Source: CAJQLB01 sp905479065 | GTDB taxonomy: Bacteria; Bacteroidota; Bacteroidia; Flavobacteriales; Flavobacteriaceae | Direction: 5' to 3' | Assembly (NCBI GenBank): GCA_943846735.1 | Contig: OX044364.1 | Span: 2,356,001-2,420,000, forward strand | Length of the DNA stretch: 64,000 nucleotides | Part shown: piece by piece, positions 46,001 through 55,022 of the stretch | How the letters are laid out: every line of letters begins with the position of its first letter | Numbering within the stretch: position 1 is the stretch's first letter | The notes under the pieces: generated by a model | Told to the model about the DNA's origin: nothing | Seen by the model: only the letters and a program-made list of their open reading frames with translations | Databases searched by the model: none | Translations under genes and position numbers: made by a program

Positions 46001-46012
46001 AATTACAGTTTA

Positions 46013-46063
46013 GTTACTTCATAGTAACCACTTTTTATTAGTTACAAAAAGGTAACAAGTTAC
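46013..46063 (+). promoter_or_regulatory. Operator region between HxlR and YceI genes
   Basis: GTTACT-TCAT-AGTAAC at 46013-46028 is a perfect palindrome. GTTAC (46041-46045), GTAAC (46052-46056) and GTTAC (46059-46063) form further inverted pairs. At least two binding sites are thus likely, of a different sequence from the first HxlR operator. Confidence 0.55.
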
Positions 46064-46120
46064 TTTATGTAAACAAAAGTATTAATATTGTACAAACAAA
46101 AAAAACAAAAAAACAAAACA

Positions 46121-46699
46121 ATGAAAAAATCAATTAAAAACTTAGCTACTTTAGTAATTGTAGCATTTATGACATTTTCCTTCACAACAAAAGATGGAGA
46201 TAAAAAAGAAATTAAATTAGAAAGCAGTAAAGTTGTTTGGAAAGGTTATAAAGTAACTGGTTCTCATGAAGGGATTATCTCAATTAAATCTGGACATTTA
46301 AATTTTGACAAAGACATATTGACTGGAGGTAACTTTGAAATAGATATGTCTACTATTATAGTTACCGATTTAGAAGGTGAGTATAAAGGGAATTTAGAGG
46401 GTCATTTAAAATCTGACGATTTCTTTGGAGTTACAAAATTTCCTTCTGCATCACTGAACTTTACTAAGGTTGAACCAACAGGTAAAAACTCATATAAAGT
46501 CACTGGAGATATTACTATCAAAGGAAATACTGAGTCTATTTCATTCAATCTTTCAGTTTATGGGAACAAAGCTAATGCATCCTTAAAAATAGATAGAACA
46601 AAATTTGATGTAAGATATGGCTCTACAAGTTTCTTTGATGGATTGAAGGATAAAGCGATTTATGATGAATTTGATTTAGTTGCTGATTTAGAATTTTAA
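46121..46699 (+). CDS. YceI-family secreted lipid-binding protein
   Basis: 192 aa from ATG at 46121; a TTG at 46088 would add a Lys-rich stretch not expected before the signal peptide (SIKNLATLVIVAFMTFSF). The YceI lipocalin-like barrel is seen: SSKVVWKGYKVTGSHEGIIS, GGNFEIDMSTIIVTDLEGEY, HLKSDDFFGVTKFPSASLNF and the end KIDRTKFDVRYGS. These bind isoprenoids such as quinones in the periplasm. The HxlR gene opposite probably controls it. Confidence 0.9.
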   Translation: MKKSIKNLATLVIVAFMTFSFTTKDGDKKEIKLESSKVVWKGYKVTGSHEGIISIKSGHLNFDKDILTGGNFEIDMSTIIVTDLEGEYKGNLEGHLKSDDFFGVTKFPSASLNFTKVEPTGKNSYKVTGDITIKGNTESISFNLSVYGNKANASLKIDRTKFDVRYGSTSFFDGLKDKAIYDEFDLVADLEF

Positions 46700-46746
46700 T
46701 AAAATTTACTAATTTCACTCAATTCAATATTAAAAAACAAAAAATT

Positions 46747-46839
46747 ATGATTTATAAAAAACAAGATCGTCCAATGTGTGGATGTGGAAATACGCAAGAT
46801 CCAAATGGATATTGTGACGGCTCACACCTTAATAAATAA
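46747..46839 (+). CDS. Mini CDGSH iron-sulfur protein
   Basis: 30 aa. MCGCGNTQDPNGYCDGSH carries the CxC...CDGSH iron-sulfur ligands (three Cys, one His) of zinc-finger CDGSH proteins that bind a [2Fe-2S] cluster. The gene lies 47 bases after the YceI gene and is probably co-transcribed with it. CDGSH proteins are redox or electron-transfer factors, so a link with the quinone-binding YceI protein is plausible. At 30 residues it is at the small end of the family. Confidence 0.75.
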   Translation: MIYKKQDRPMCGCGNTQDPNGYCDGSHLNK

Positions 46840-46863
46840 ATGACTCTCTATTTATATTGCGGG

Positions 46864-46992
46864 AGATAAGAGTCATTATATGATGAGTATCAATTAAGTC
46901 TTTTGGAGTTAGACTAATGTTCGATATTTCGAATGAGTTATCTACTAAAACAATAAAACGGTTATACTTTTATAAAGTGTAGCCGTTTTTTA
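46864..46992 (+). repeat. Repeat copy C (tRNA-fMet terminator element)
   Basis: The longest complete copy: AGATAAGAGTCATTATATG, the small palindrome TTCGATATTTCGAA at 46920-46933, CTACTAAAACAATAAAACGG, and the hairpin at 46955-46989 with one changed base (TAGCCG). Copy D shares the whole length. It ends against a minus-strand gene. Confidence 0.82.
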
Positions 46993-47005
46993 ATTAAAAC
47001 ACTTA

Positions 47006-47185
47006 TTAATCAAACATTCCAAACCCGTCTCCTGGATTATCACCGGGACCAGATTGTGCTTGTGCTTTTTGAGGATTTAAAATGATGAGGGTGCCTACAG
47101 CAGTTAATGCGGTGTATTTACCAATCTTTTTAAGGGCCTCTTTACGTGAAATATTTTTGTTGCTATTAGTATCTTTAGTTTTCAT
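47006..47185 (-). CDS. Small exported protein with Tat/Sec-type signal
   Basis: 59 aa. MKTKDTNSNKNISRKEALKK is followed by a hydrophobic stretch (TALTAVGTLIIL), NPQKAQAQ, a cleavage-like site and a short acidic Gly-rich tail (SGPGDNPGDGFGMFD). The Arg-Lys-x-Ala-Leu-Lys-Lys pattern resembles a Tat-type leader without a second Arg. No domain is recognised. Proteins of this shape are common near T9SS cargo in flavobacteria. It sits 19 bases beyond the T9SS gene at 47205. Confidence 0.7.
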   Translation of the reverse strand: MKTKDTNSNKNISRKEALKKIGKYTALTAVGTLIILNPQKAQAQSGPGDNPGDGFGMFD

Positions 47186-47204
47186 AATTCTGAGGGTTGA
47201 TTAA

Positions 47205-49454
47205 TTAATTAAGGATAATTTTTCTGTTTATAATTCCAGATTCTGTGGTTAACTTAATTACATAAACACCACTCGCTAAAGTTGGTAATGCAATATTATT
47301 GGCTCCTTGACCTTGAAACGCTGTTTTTAGAACTTGTTTCCCTAGGGTATTGTAAAGCACAACAGAGGCAGCCCCACTTTGCACGCCAACAATACGTAAT
47401 TGCTCTCGTGTTGGCGTATAAATACCAATCATATCATTAAGCGTAGCACTATCAATGCCTAAAGTGTCTAAAGCAGTGTATAAGTAAAAACGTCCACTAC
47501 CATTTAAATCACTGGTCAAGGTCGTTGTAAACTTTGAGTCATTTTCCAATAACGTAAACGAATTATCAGAGGTGTCTTGCAGATAGAGTTTAATGCCAGT
47601 GGGCAAATTCACACTGCTGGCTGAGATACTAATAGTCATTCCAGAAGTAGCATTGATACCCACAGGAATGATCATGTTCTCATAATCATTATCAGGAAGT
47701 GATTGTATGCCTAGATTTCTACCAGAGTCTGTAGTAACTTCGTGAGTGTACATGGCAAACTCATTTTCAAAACCACCAAAGATGGAGCTATCATAGCCAT
47801 TATCAAACCCAGTGGTAGTACCATCGATATAGTAAATATCGGCAGCTCTTGTTTCAGACTCATTAGTCAAGGTGAGATTAATTTCAGGACGATTAGAGCT
47901 AGGCGTAAAGAAGGTGTCAGCACTATGGCTCTGCATAGCTTCTGTAATATCAAATGTTCCAGCTGAACCGGTTAAGACAAAAAATCCTTGACCTGGAGCT
48001 ATTTCTAAATCTGCTGCTAAGTTTTTCTGTACATATGCACCAGCACCTACATTGGCAGATTGGTCCCAAAGCCATATGGTCTGTTCTGATAGCAACGCCT
48101 CGTTTCCTGTAGCGACATTATCTTCTTCAATTAATTCTGATACAGAAATATAGCTTGTGTAAGGGTTTCCAATAAAATTAAAAGCATTACCTCCGGTTCC
48201 AGATCCATCAGATAGGGAAACTCCAACATCATCGGTGCGTAGTGTTCCTGTAAAAGCAACATCACCCGAAGCTTGCATTTTTATGGCGTAGCCAGTACCT
48301 GTTGCAAAGGTATCACTCGTATCATCACCATCTTCTCCGTCAACTTGTCCTTCTGTGTAATAGTTCCATCGGTCAGCACCAAGGGTTTGCGCATTGTCAT
48401 AAGGTGCGATGGCTACATTTTGAGTATTCCCAGTTCCAGAGCCAAGTGCGGGAGACTCGTCAGTATAAAAATCAACAATGGTTTGACCTTCAACAGGTGC
48501 AGAGACCAAATACCAGTTAGTTGTTGGAATATTTCTTTCATAAGTCATTGAACCAGCAAATGTAGACTGTGCAATTAAAGAAGCTCCAGACTCAATATAA
48601 GCAGAATTTATAGTAACAGCAGTTGAAGCTGTGGGAAAGTTTGTTATACCTGTTTTTGGAATTCTAACATTAGCTGTTGTACTTGGTACTGAATTTGAAC
48701 TCCAGTTTGCAGCTGTAGTCCAATTGTTATCAGTACTTCCATCCCATACATTTGCATAAACGTAATTAGTGGTTTGTTTCCAAAAAATATTTTGGTTAGA
48801 AGTTCCATCATAATCATCAGCTAGATAAACAGAAAAACCAGAAATATTTGAATTATTGATAGTTACAGTTTCAGTAAATGAAGTAGCACTATTATTCAAT
48901 CTTTCAATTTTAATCTCCATTTTTGTTGGAGAAAGTAATGTGAAAGTGAATACAAATTCATTTATTCCACCACTTCCACTTGAAGATCCATTTATAGTTG
49001 AATTATTTACTGTGCCATCTTTAGATATAATTTCCCATGGATCATATGATCCACCATTTCCATTTAAGTTTACTTGTACAGCATAATTATTTATTCTATC
49101 AGCCCATGAAGAAGTTGTTGAAGGACTAGAAAGTAAAGAAACTCCAATTTGACCAAAAGCTTGATAAGCAGCTAGAGAAATTTTAAAGATATCACCAACT
49201 TTCATTGTAGTTGCACTTCCTGCAGTTGAACCATCATCTGTAAAATTTTTCCAAGATACGACCTGTTTTGCACCACTACCATTTGCATACATCCCAAGTT
49301 CATTTGCTCCATTATCAAATGCACCAGCAGTACCATCAGCAGTAAAAGTTGCATTATAACTAGAATTTTGTTGAGTGTAAGCAATTGTAGTTTGAGCCTG
49401 TATAGCAAAGCAAAATACTAAACTCAACATTGTTAATAAATAATTTTTTTTCAT
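47205..49454 (-). CDS. Large T9SS type A surface protein with duplicated N-terminal domain
   Basis: 749 aa. Signal peptide 1-20 (LSLVFCFAIQAQ). Residues 21-240 are a beta-rich domain shared with the gene at 49467 (GQIGVSLLSSPSTTSSWADR, NNYAVQVNLNGNGGSYDPWE). The long middle part has GNPYTSYISVSELIEEDNV and GQGFFVLTGSAGTFDI, typical of surface proteins. Residues about 680-749 are the T9SS sorting domain (ASVVLYNTLGKQVLK, SGVYVIKLTTES). It is co-directional with the amylase, so a role in binding starch is inferred; the N-terminal domain family is not recognised. Confidence 0.8.
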   Translation of the reverse strand: MKKNYLLTMLSLVFCFAIQAQTTIAYTQQNSSYNATFTADGTAGAFDNGANELGMYANGSGAKQVVSWKNFTDDGSTAGSATTMKVGDIFKISLAAYQAFGQIGVSLLSSPSTTSSWADRINNYAVQVNLNGNGGSYDPWEIISKDGTVNNSTINGSSSGSGGINEFVFTFTLLSPTKMEIKIERLNNSATSFTETVTINNSNISGFSVYLADDYDGTSNQNIFWKQTTNYVYANVWDGSTDNNWTTAANWSSNSVPSTTANVRIPKTGITNFPTASTAVTINSAYIESGASLIAQSTFAGSMTYERNIPTTNWYLVSAPVEGQTIVDFYTDESPALGSGTGNTQNVAIAPYDNAQTLGADRWNYYTEGQVDGEDGDDTSDTFATGTGYAIKMQASGDVAFTGTLRTDDVGVSLSDGSGTGGNAFNFIGNPYTSYISVSELIEEDNVATGNEALLSEQTIWLWDQSANVGAGAYVQKNLAADLEIAPGQGFFVLTGSAGTFDITEAMQSHSADTFFTPSSNRPEINLTLTNESETRAADIYYIDGTTTGFDNGYDSSIFGGFENEFAMYTHEVTTDSGRNLGIQSLPDNDYENMIIPVGINATSGMTISISASSVNLPTGIKLYLQDTSDNSFTLLENDSKFTTTLTSDLNGSGRFYLYTALDTLGIDSATLNDMIGIYTPTREQLRIVGVQSGAASVVLYNTLGKQVLKTAFQGQGANNIALPTLASGVYVIKLTTESGIINRKIILN

Positions 49455-49466
49455 GATATTTTTTTA

Positions 49467-50384
49467 TTACTTAATAATTAATTTTTCGGCACTTATTTTG
49501 TTTTCTATTTCTACTAAGTATAATCCTTTTGAAATATTTTCTATATTAAACGTTTCACCTTTACTAAAATCACCTGTAAAAGTTTTAATTAATTTACCTT
49601 GTAAATCATAAATTTTTAAAGACTTTAAAGCAGTGTTCACTTTAATGTATTCGTTAGCAGGATTAGGAAACAAGCTAATGCGTTGTTTTAATTCTTGATC
49701 TTCAACACTTAAAGCAGCATAAGTATACTCTGTATTTGGTTTCCAATAAATATTACTATTTGCTATTCCATTCCAATCATCAGCAAAATATACAGAATAA
49801 CCAGTTATATTTTGGTTGTTTAATGTAACATTAAAAGTTTCAGCTCCATTGTTTATTGAAACGGTCATACCAGAAGCAGTAGTAAGTGTAAATGTAAATG
49901 TGAAATCTGCGTATGCGGTAGATCCGCCAATAGTTGAAGCGTTTACAGTTCCTCCAGTAGAAACAACTTCCCAAGGATCGTTAGCTCCTCCATTTCCATT
50001 TAAGTTAACTTGTAGAGCATAATTATTTATTCTATCAGCCCATGAAGAAGTTGTTGTAGGACTGGATAATAATGCTATTCCTATTTGTCCAAAAGATGCT
50101 TGTGTAGCAGAAACTGTAATTGTAAAACTATCTCCTATTGCCATAGTAGATGCTGTACCTGTTGTGGTTCCATCTTGGGTGAAATTCCTCCAACCTACAG
50201 ATTGTCCATTCAGACTACCTCCATTAGCCCACATTCCAAATTCATCTGTTCCATTATCAAAATTACCACCACTATCGGTAAAAAAAGCATTATAGTTGGC
50301 AACTCGTTGTGGATAATTAATAGTTGTTTGTGCATTTAAACTTAAAGTTAATGCAACAAAAAATAAAAAGTAAAATTGTTTCAT
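49467..50384 (-). CDS. T9SS type A protein related to the next gene
   Basis: 305 aa. Signal peptide 1-19 (FFVALTLSLNAQ), then the same domain as the neighbour (FGQIGIALLSSPTTTSSWAD, NNYALQVNLNGNGGANDPWE, SVYFADDWNGIANSNIYWK). A sorting domain ends it (ISLFPNPANEYIKVNTALKS, KGLYLVEIENKISAEKLIIK). It is in effect a shortened version of the 47205 protein, without its middle. It starts two bases after the amylase stop. A secreted polysaccharide-binding helper is inferred. Confidence 0.8.
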   Translation of the reverse strand: MKQFYFLFFVALTLSLNAQTTINYPQRVANYNAFFTDSGGNFDNGTDEFGMWANGGSLNGQSVGWRNFTQDGTTTGTASTMAIGDSFTITVSATQASFGQIGIALLSSPTTTSSWADRINNYALQVNLNGNGGANDPWEVVSTGGTVNASTIGGSTAYADFTFTFTLTTASGMTVSINNGAETFNVTLNNQNITGYSVYFADDWNGIANSNIYWKPNTEYTYAALSVEDQELKQRISLFPNPANEYIKVNTALKSLKIYDLQGKLIKTFTGDFSKGETFNIENISKGLYLVEIENKISAEKLIIK

Positions 50385-50385
50385 A

Positions 50386-53271
50386 TTATTTTATTATTAA
50401 TTTTTTAATTATTGAATTATTACCAGATTCAAATTTTACTACATAAATACCTTTGGATAATTTTGAAACATTAAAATCTGTATTCGCTTGTAATTCTTCT
50501 TTAAAACTTAATATTAGTTTTCCTGTAATGTCAAAAATTGAAATTTTATTAACTGGTTTATTTATTTTAAATGAACTTAAAGCAGGATTTGGATATAATT
50601 TAAAAGTATCTGCAATATCAGCTTCCGTATTGCTTAAAGTTTGCGGTACTGCATTACCATAAATTTTAAACTCTCCTGCTGGAATAGTGATTGGACTTGA
50701 TGTGTTTGTTACATTAATTGACGTATTGTAAGTGTCATCCATTAAGTCATACCAAGTACCTGTATAAGGAAAATCTGGTACTACATTTTGTGTAGTAACA
50801 TCAAAATTTGCAAGAATTACAACATTTTTAAGTTCGGTTGCTGGAATTGTATTATCAAATATGTAGATTTTTGGGGTTAAATTCCCTGAAGTAATGGCGT
50901 AATCACCTTCAAAAACTGCCTCGTTTACTTTTAGGTCATTTAATCTTGACCAATCGTTATAAACTTGACTTCTATCTGCGTTTGCTAACCAATTATTTTC
51001 CCATTGTGGTTGTGGTTTTGTGTCTAATTTACAGTCGCCAGTAGCAGCATCACTTGGTGTGTTTACACTTCCATCACTACAAGTGTAAATAGAGTTTTCC
51101 ATACCTAATTCGGTAAAATGCCAAATCATTTTTGGACCAGGAATGGTTAACGATACAGCACCTAAAGCAGACATTCTTTTTATAGAAGTATTTAAGTCTG
51201 TAACGTCGTGACTTGAGTTACTGCTATTTCCAAATTCCAAATTCTTATACATCAATCTCTCTTCGTCATGACTTTCTGGGTAACCCACTAATCTTGGCTC
51301 GTTAAAACCTCTACTATTATGTCCCATACCAGAAATATCTGTTCCAGAACTATAGCCCATAGTTAGTTGATTGTAAGGATTATTCATCTTTCCCCAAAGC
51401 ATAATACCTTTACCTTCATTAACTCTATAATCTGCCCATTCTTTTTCTTCTTCGTTATCACCTAAATGTTCAAAAATAACATAATGGTCTGGATCTAAAC
51501 TCCATGAATGGTCTGCATATTCTTTTAAAATGGCAACTCTATCAGAACGATAACTATTGGTGCAACTTTCATCATTTGCTGTACATTGTTGTGTAAACCC
51601 TTTTGTTAAATCCCATCTGAACCCATCGATTTTAAAGTCGTTAACCCAACGGTCTATTACACGTTTAGTATAATCTTTAGTTCTTGGGTTAGAGTGGTCA
51701 AAATCTGATCCTACACTATAGCTATGCGTCGCAATTTCATTAAAATAAGGATTAACACTATTTGGTTCTCCCCAACCATCATCATCAAAATCATTCATCC
51801 ATAAACGTACCATTGGGTTACTTCCAAATGCATGATTCAACGCAAGGTCTAAAACAACTGCTATACCATTTTGATGACATAAATCTACAAACTCTTTAAA
51901 CTTGTCTTCTGTACCATAATACTTATCTAAAGCTAAATGAAAAGACGTATTATATCCCCAACTTTCATTACCTTCATATTCCATAATCGGCATAAGTTGT
52001 ATGGCATTAACATTAAGGTTTTTAAAGTAGTCTATTCTATCTATTAATTGCTGAAAGTTTCTTCCCCCATCATCATTTTTATCAAAATCTCTAATTAGAA
52101 CTTCATAAATTACTAAGTCTTCTTTTTTAGGTTTTTGAAAATTAGTGACTTGCCAATTGTATGGTGTTTGCCCTGTTTGTAAAACTGTAACCTCTCTTAA
52201 TTGTCCAGCAGGATATACAGGAATATTAGGATAAGATGAAGCTGGAATCAAAGGATCGTCAAAAGGAGACAATACTAAAGTTGAGTATGGATCTGCTGTT
52301 TTAACCAGTTTTGGAGAATTTCTTGGTGGTGAATTATCAACAACCCAATATTGGTAAGTTTCAATTTGTCCAGGTGTTAATCCATTTAATTCAATCCAAA
52401 ATTTATTATTTCTAGTTGGATCTTTCTTCATAGCATAACTAATATCTGGTTGCCAATTATTAAAACTACCAGCTAGATATGTAAAGTCTTTTCCTGTAGC
52501 ATCGAGTACTAATATAGCTGTGTTGTTATCTATATATGTAATTCCGTCTTGGTACGTTGTTGGCATTATACCAAAGTTGCTGCCTGGATTAATTAAAAGA
52601 TAGAAATTTTTAGTTATTGTTGTTCCGTTTTGTGTAACTTCTAAATTATAATTTTGATTATTTGAAATATTAGTATGTGTATAATTGTAGTTAGAAATAT
52701 TGGTTTGAGTATTTAATGTTATACCATTAGATTTAAGAACATAAGTTGCATTTCCACTAGTGTTAGTTGCTTGAATAGATAAATTTTCTCCTAAATTTAT
52801 TATTGTAGTAGAATTTGAAGCAGGAGCATTTTGAATAACCTGAAAAGCGCCTACATCTACCAAATTATCTTGTGATTTTTTATCTCCAGTTCCATCTTTA
52901 GCTTTAATTAAAAAGCCAATTCTACCTATTCCTGTTCTATCATAAAAAGTTGTTGGAACAAAGGACATTGTATAAGTATCGTTTCCGCTATTGTATGTAA
53001 ACTTATTGCTTTCGTTAGAATTTGTCCACTCGCCATTTGTTGGACAGTCTTGTATGTTTTGAAGATTAACATCAAAAGACCAAGCCCAAATATAAAGTGA
53101 GTTATCTGTAACTCCCCAAGTAGCTTCATTTACACTAGAACCATCTACAGTAATTGTAATGTTTTCTGTTTCTTCAAAAATAGTTGGAGAAACTGTGTAA
53201 GTTATGTTTTGTTGTTGTGCAAATAAACCTGTGTTTACAAGTAAAAATAAAAGTAGTATTTTCTTTTTCAT
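50386..53271 (-). CDS. Secreted alpha-amylase family (GH13) with T9SS sorting domain
   Basis: 961 aa. Signal peptide 1-19. An N-terminal beta domain and a CBM48-like region (LDATGKDFTYLAGSFNNWQP) precede the GH13 barrel at about 380-800. Region I is VVLDLALNHAFG. Region II is DGFRWDLTKGF (Asp nucleophile). Region III is HYVIFEHLGDNEE (Glu acid/base). Region IV is LVGYPESHDEERL (HD). The C-terminal T9SS domain reads YPNPALSSFKINKP ... SKGIYVVKFESGNNS. It hydrolyses starch-type glucans outside the cell. The remnant of a Sus-type protein lies just upstream, suggesting decay of a larger starch locus. Confidence 0.93.
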   Translation of the reverse strand: MKKKILLLFLLVNTGLFAQQQNITYTVSPTIFEETENITITVDGSSVNEATWGVTDNSLYIWAWSFDVNLQNIQDCPTNGEWTNSNESNKFTYNSGNDTYTMSFVPTTFYDRTGIGRIGFLIKAKDGTGDKKSQDNLVDVGAFQVIQNAPASNSTTIINLGENLSIQATNTSGNATYVLKSNGITLNTQTNISNYNYTHTNISNNQNYNLEVTQNGTTITKNFYLLINPGSNFGIMPTTYQDGITYIDNNTAILVLDATGKDFTYLAGSFNNWQPDISYAMKKDPTRNNKFWIELNGLTPGQIETYQYWVVDNSPPRNSPKLVKTADPYSTLVLSPFDDPLIPASSYPNIPVYPAGQLREVTVLQTGQTPYNWQVTNFQKPKKEDLVIYEVLIRDFDKNDDGGRNFQQLIDRIDYFKNLNVNAIQLMPIMEYEGNESWGYNTSFHLALDKYYGTEDKFKEFVDLCHQNGIAVVLDLALNHAFGSNPMVRLWMNDFDDDGWGEPNSVNPYFNEIATHSYSVGSDFDHSNPRTKDYTKRVIDRWVNDFKIDGFRWDLTKGFTQQCTANDESCTNSYRSDRVAILKEYADHSWSLDPDHYVIFEHLGDNEEEKEWADYRVNEGKGIMLWGKMNNPYNQLTMGYSSGTDISGMGHNSRGFNEPRLVGYPESHDEERLMYKNLEFGNSSNSSHDVTDLNTSIKRMSALGAVSLTIPGPKMIWHFTELGMENSIYTCSDGSVNTPSDAATGDCKLDTKPQPQWENNWLANADRSQVYNDWSRLNDLKVNEAVFEGDYAITSGNLTPKIYIFDNTIPATELKNVVILANFDVTTQNVVPDFPYTGTWYDLMDDTYNTSINVTNTSSPITIPAGEFKIYGNAVPQTLSNTEADIADTFKLYPNPALSSFKINKPVNKISIFDITGKLILSFKEELQANTDFNVSKLSKGIYVVKFESGNNSIIKKLIIK

Positions 53272-53333
53272 ATAACTTAACTTAAAAAGGACTGTTAAAT
53301 AGAACAGCCTTTATTTATTAATAAATGGAAATT

Positions 53334-53510
53334 TTATAATTGATTTAATTGGTATGTATTATCCATTAAATTTAGTTTAATTCTATAATTACCAGCTGTT
53401 ACAGTTATGTTGTCACCTCCAGCATCTAAAGTTCCATCTGCGCCACTATCTCCAAAATATGAATCCTAAGTATCATTAACTCTAAATTTAATTTCACCAT
53501 CAATTAAAGC
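53334..53510 (-). pseudogene. Remnant of a SusE/SusF-type outer-membrane starch-binding protein
   Basis: The frame on the minus strand reads IDGEIKFRVNDT, an in-frame TAG (53466-53468), then DSYFGDSGADGTLDAGGDNI and VTAGNYRIKLNLMD, to a stop at 53334. This is the recognisable C-terminal end of SusE/F-type lipoproteins (KFR.N...YGD.GADG.LD.GGDNI). The rest of the gene is absent: the next sequence is the repeat at 53513. Lies just before the amylase gene on the same strand, as expected of a starch locus. Confidence 0.65.
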
Positions 53511-53512
53511 TA

Positions 53513-53622
53513 CAATTTACTCATATTATCTTGAAAAATCAACACTCTATTTAAATGTTAAAAGATTCAGTCGTACTTTAAATTTGAACTAAAGGTGTGG
53601 AAAAGTCAAAATCACATTAGTT
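53513..53622 (+). repeat. Repeat R2, copy 1
   Basis: About 110 bases beginning CAATTTACTCA and including TTCAGTCGTACTTTAAA and AATCACATTAGTT. It matches 55601-55709 closely. It abuts the broken end of the SusE/F remnant and precedes repeat copy D. Confidence 0.75.
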
Positions 53623-53634
53623 CAACTTTTCATA

Positions 53635-53758
53635 ATAAGAGTCAATATGTGATGAGTGTTAATTAAGTCTCTTGTTGTAAAAATTAATGTTCGATATTTC
53701 GAATGAGTTATCTGCTAAAACAATAAAACGGTTATACTATTATAGTGTAACCGTTTTA
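53635..53758 (+). repeat. Repeat copy D (tRNA-fMet terminator element)
   Basis: Same structure as copy C: AATAAGAGTCAATATGTGAT, TTCGATATTTCGAATGAG, CTAAAACAATAAAACGG, and the hairpin at 53725-53757, whose loop (ACTATTATAGT) is identical to that behind the tRNA. It is followed by the minus-strand DinB-like gene. Confidence 0.82.
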
Positions 53759-53777
53759 ATTCTTATGAAACTTTGCG

Positions 53778-54317
53778 TTACATTAATTTACCTAGGAATA
53801 CCTGTGCTTTGGAATTAAAAGGATTTCCGCTGGCTCTTCGATTTGAGGCGATTTGTCCTGTGTGCCAAATAGCATCCGATAAAGGACCGTTGATCGCATT
53901 CCAAAATGGAAAAGACATACTTTGGCCACCGAAATTTATTTTTACAGAAACTTCAGAGATTTTAACCTCTTTCATTAGCATATCAGACATTTTTTTAAGA
54001 TTTAGTAATGTCTCAGTTCTATACTCTGTAAAAGACATTTCATATTTAGTTTCTGTAGGATATTCTTTATCTTGAAATGCAAAAATGACCATTTCTGTTA
54101 AGCCATATATATGTTGCAAAACATCTAATGAAGATCGACTATCATCACTAGGCTTGTATGAGAGGTCAATATCTCTTAGGCCGTCAGTGGCCCAGTAATA
54201 TCTAAATCCTAACCCCTCAATCATTCGGTTGATTACTGTTTCAGTGGTGAAATTATCAGCATAGGGGCCTATCTCAGAAAAAGGTAATGATTCATTGGTT
54301 TTTTCAGAATCTTTCAT
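53778..54317 (-). CDS. DinB-like four-helix protein
   Basis: 179 aa. A four-helix metal-site layout is visible: FRYYWATDGLRDIDLSYKPS, SSLDVLQHIYGLTEMVIFAF (first His) and PLSDAIWHTGQIASNRRASG (second His), as in the DinB/YfiT superfamily. These proteins often act in thiol-dependent detoxification; the function is unproven here. It faces the 54455 lipoprotein gene divergently and ends near the terminator of repeat D. Confidence 0.7.
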   Translation of the reverse strand: MKDSEKTNESLPFSEIGPYADNFTTETVINRMIEGLGFRYYWATDGLRDIDLSYKPSDDSRSSLDVLQHIYGLTEMVIFAFQDKEYPTETKYEMSFTEYRTETLLNLKKMSDMLMKEVKISEVSVKINFGGQSMSFPFWNAINGPLSDAIWHTGQIASNRRASGNPFNSKAQVFLGKLM

Positions 54318-54399
54318 AATAAATAATTTAATTGTTTAAAGTTTTAATTATCAAAATAGACAGCTTATTACATTATAAATATAATTGTTCTATTAGAAC

Positions 54400-54430
54400 T
54401 TGCAAAACACAATTAATAATTTTATGTTTG
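54400..54430 (+). promoter_or_regulatory. Predicted promoter of the 54455 lipoprotein gene
   Basis: A -7 box TATGTTTG (54423-54430) and TTG (54400-54402) as -33 are separated by 20 bases, a good Bacteroidota arrangement, 25 bases before the ATG. Confidence 0.55.
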
Positions 54431-54454
54431 ATATAAATCAATATATCATAAATC

Positions 54455-54916
54455 ATGAAAAACATTTATTTAGCTTTAGTAAGTATTTTATTATTTGCCT
54501 CGTGTGGGCAAGAGCCAGCCAGTGAAATAGAAAATAAAATCAAAGTAGGATCTTTAGGTTTTCATGTATCATTTGTAGTGCCGAACGATGCCACAGAAAG
54601 AATGGATCAGTTTATTGAGACACATGAACAGTTTATGCGCGAGACTCATCACTTATCTGGTGATCAAGAACCCGTTGTTTTATCTTATTCTGTATTTAAG
54701 TCCCCAGAATTGAATAATCCTTTCGATCCTAATAGTGGTGAAACAGGAAACACACTTTATGGTTTAACAGAAATTTATAATGGCCCTGAAGGTGTTCAGG
54801 CTCATATGACTTTAGGTCAGCAACGTGAAGACATGTTTGCTGAATTAGTAGACTTAACAAACACATATAGTGTTGCAGGAATTCTCGGAGCACCTGTAAT
54901 CGCGGCAATGGAATAA
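54455..54916 (+). CDS. Lipoprotein of unknown function, possible dimeric alpha/beta-barrel
   Basis: 153 aa. Lipobox LLFASCGQ with acylated Cys near residue 17. The rest has VGSLGFHVSFVVPNDATERM, then YGLTEIYNGPEGVQAHMTLG, a pattern seen in antibiotic-monooxygenase-like (ABM) alpha/beta-barrels, in which small ligands are bound. This fold assignment is tentative. It is divergent from the DinB-like gene and upstream of a second small gene with a possibly similar layout. Confidence 0.6.
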   Translation: MKNIYLALVSILLFASCGQEPASEIENKIKVGSLGFHVSFVVPNDATERMDQFIETHEQFMRETHHLSGDQEPVVLSYSVFKSPELNNPFDPNSGETGNTLYGLTEIYNGPEGVQAHMTLGQQREDMFAELVDLTNTYSVAGILGAPVIAAME

Positions 54917-55022
54917 TTAAAACTTATTTTAATTTATCAAATTATTTAGCTGTGCTGCAACTTTAAATATTAGTAGTTGTAGACCGCATCTACAAGCTAT
55001 TTTTAACTTTAAATAAATAAAA

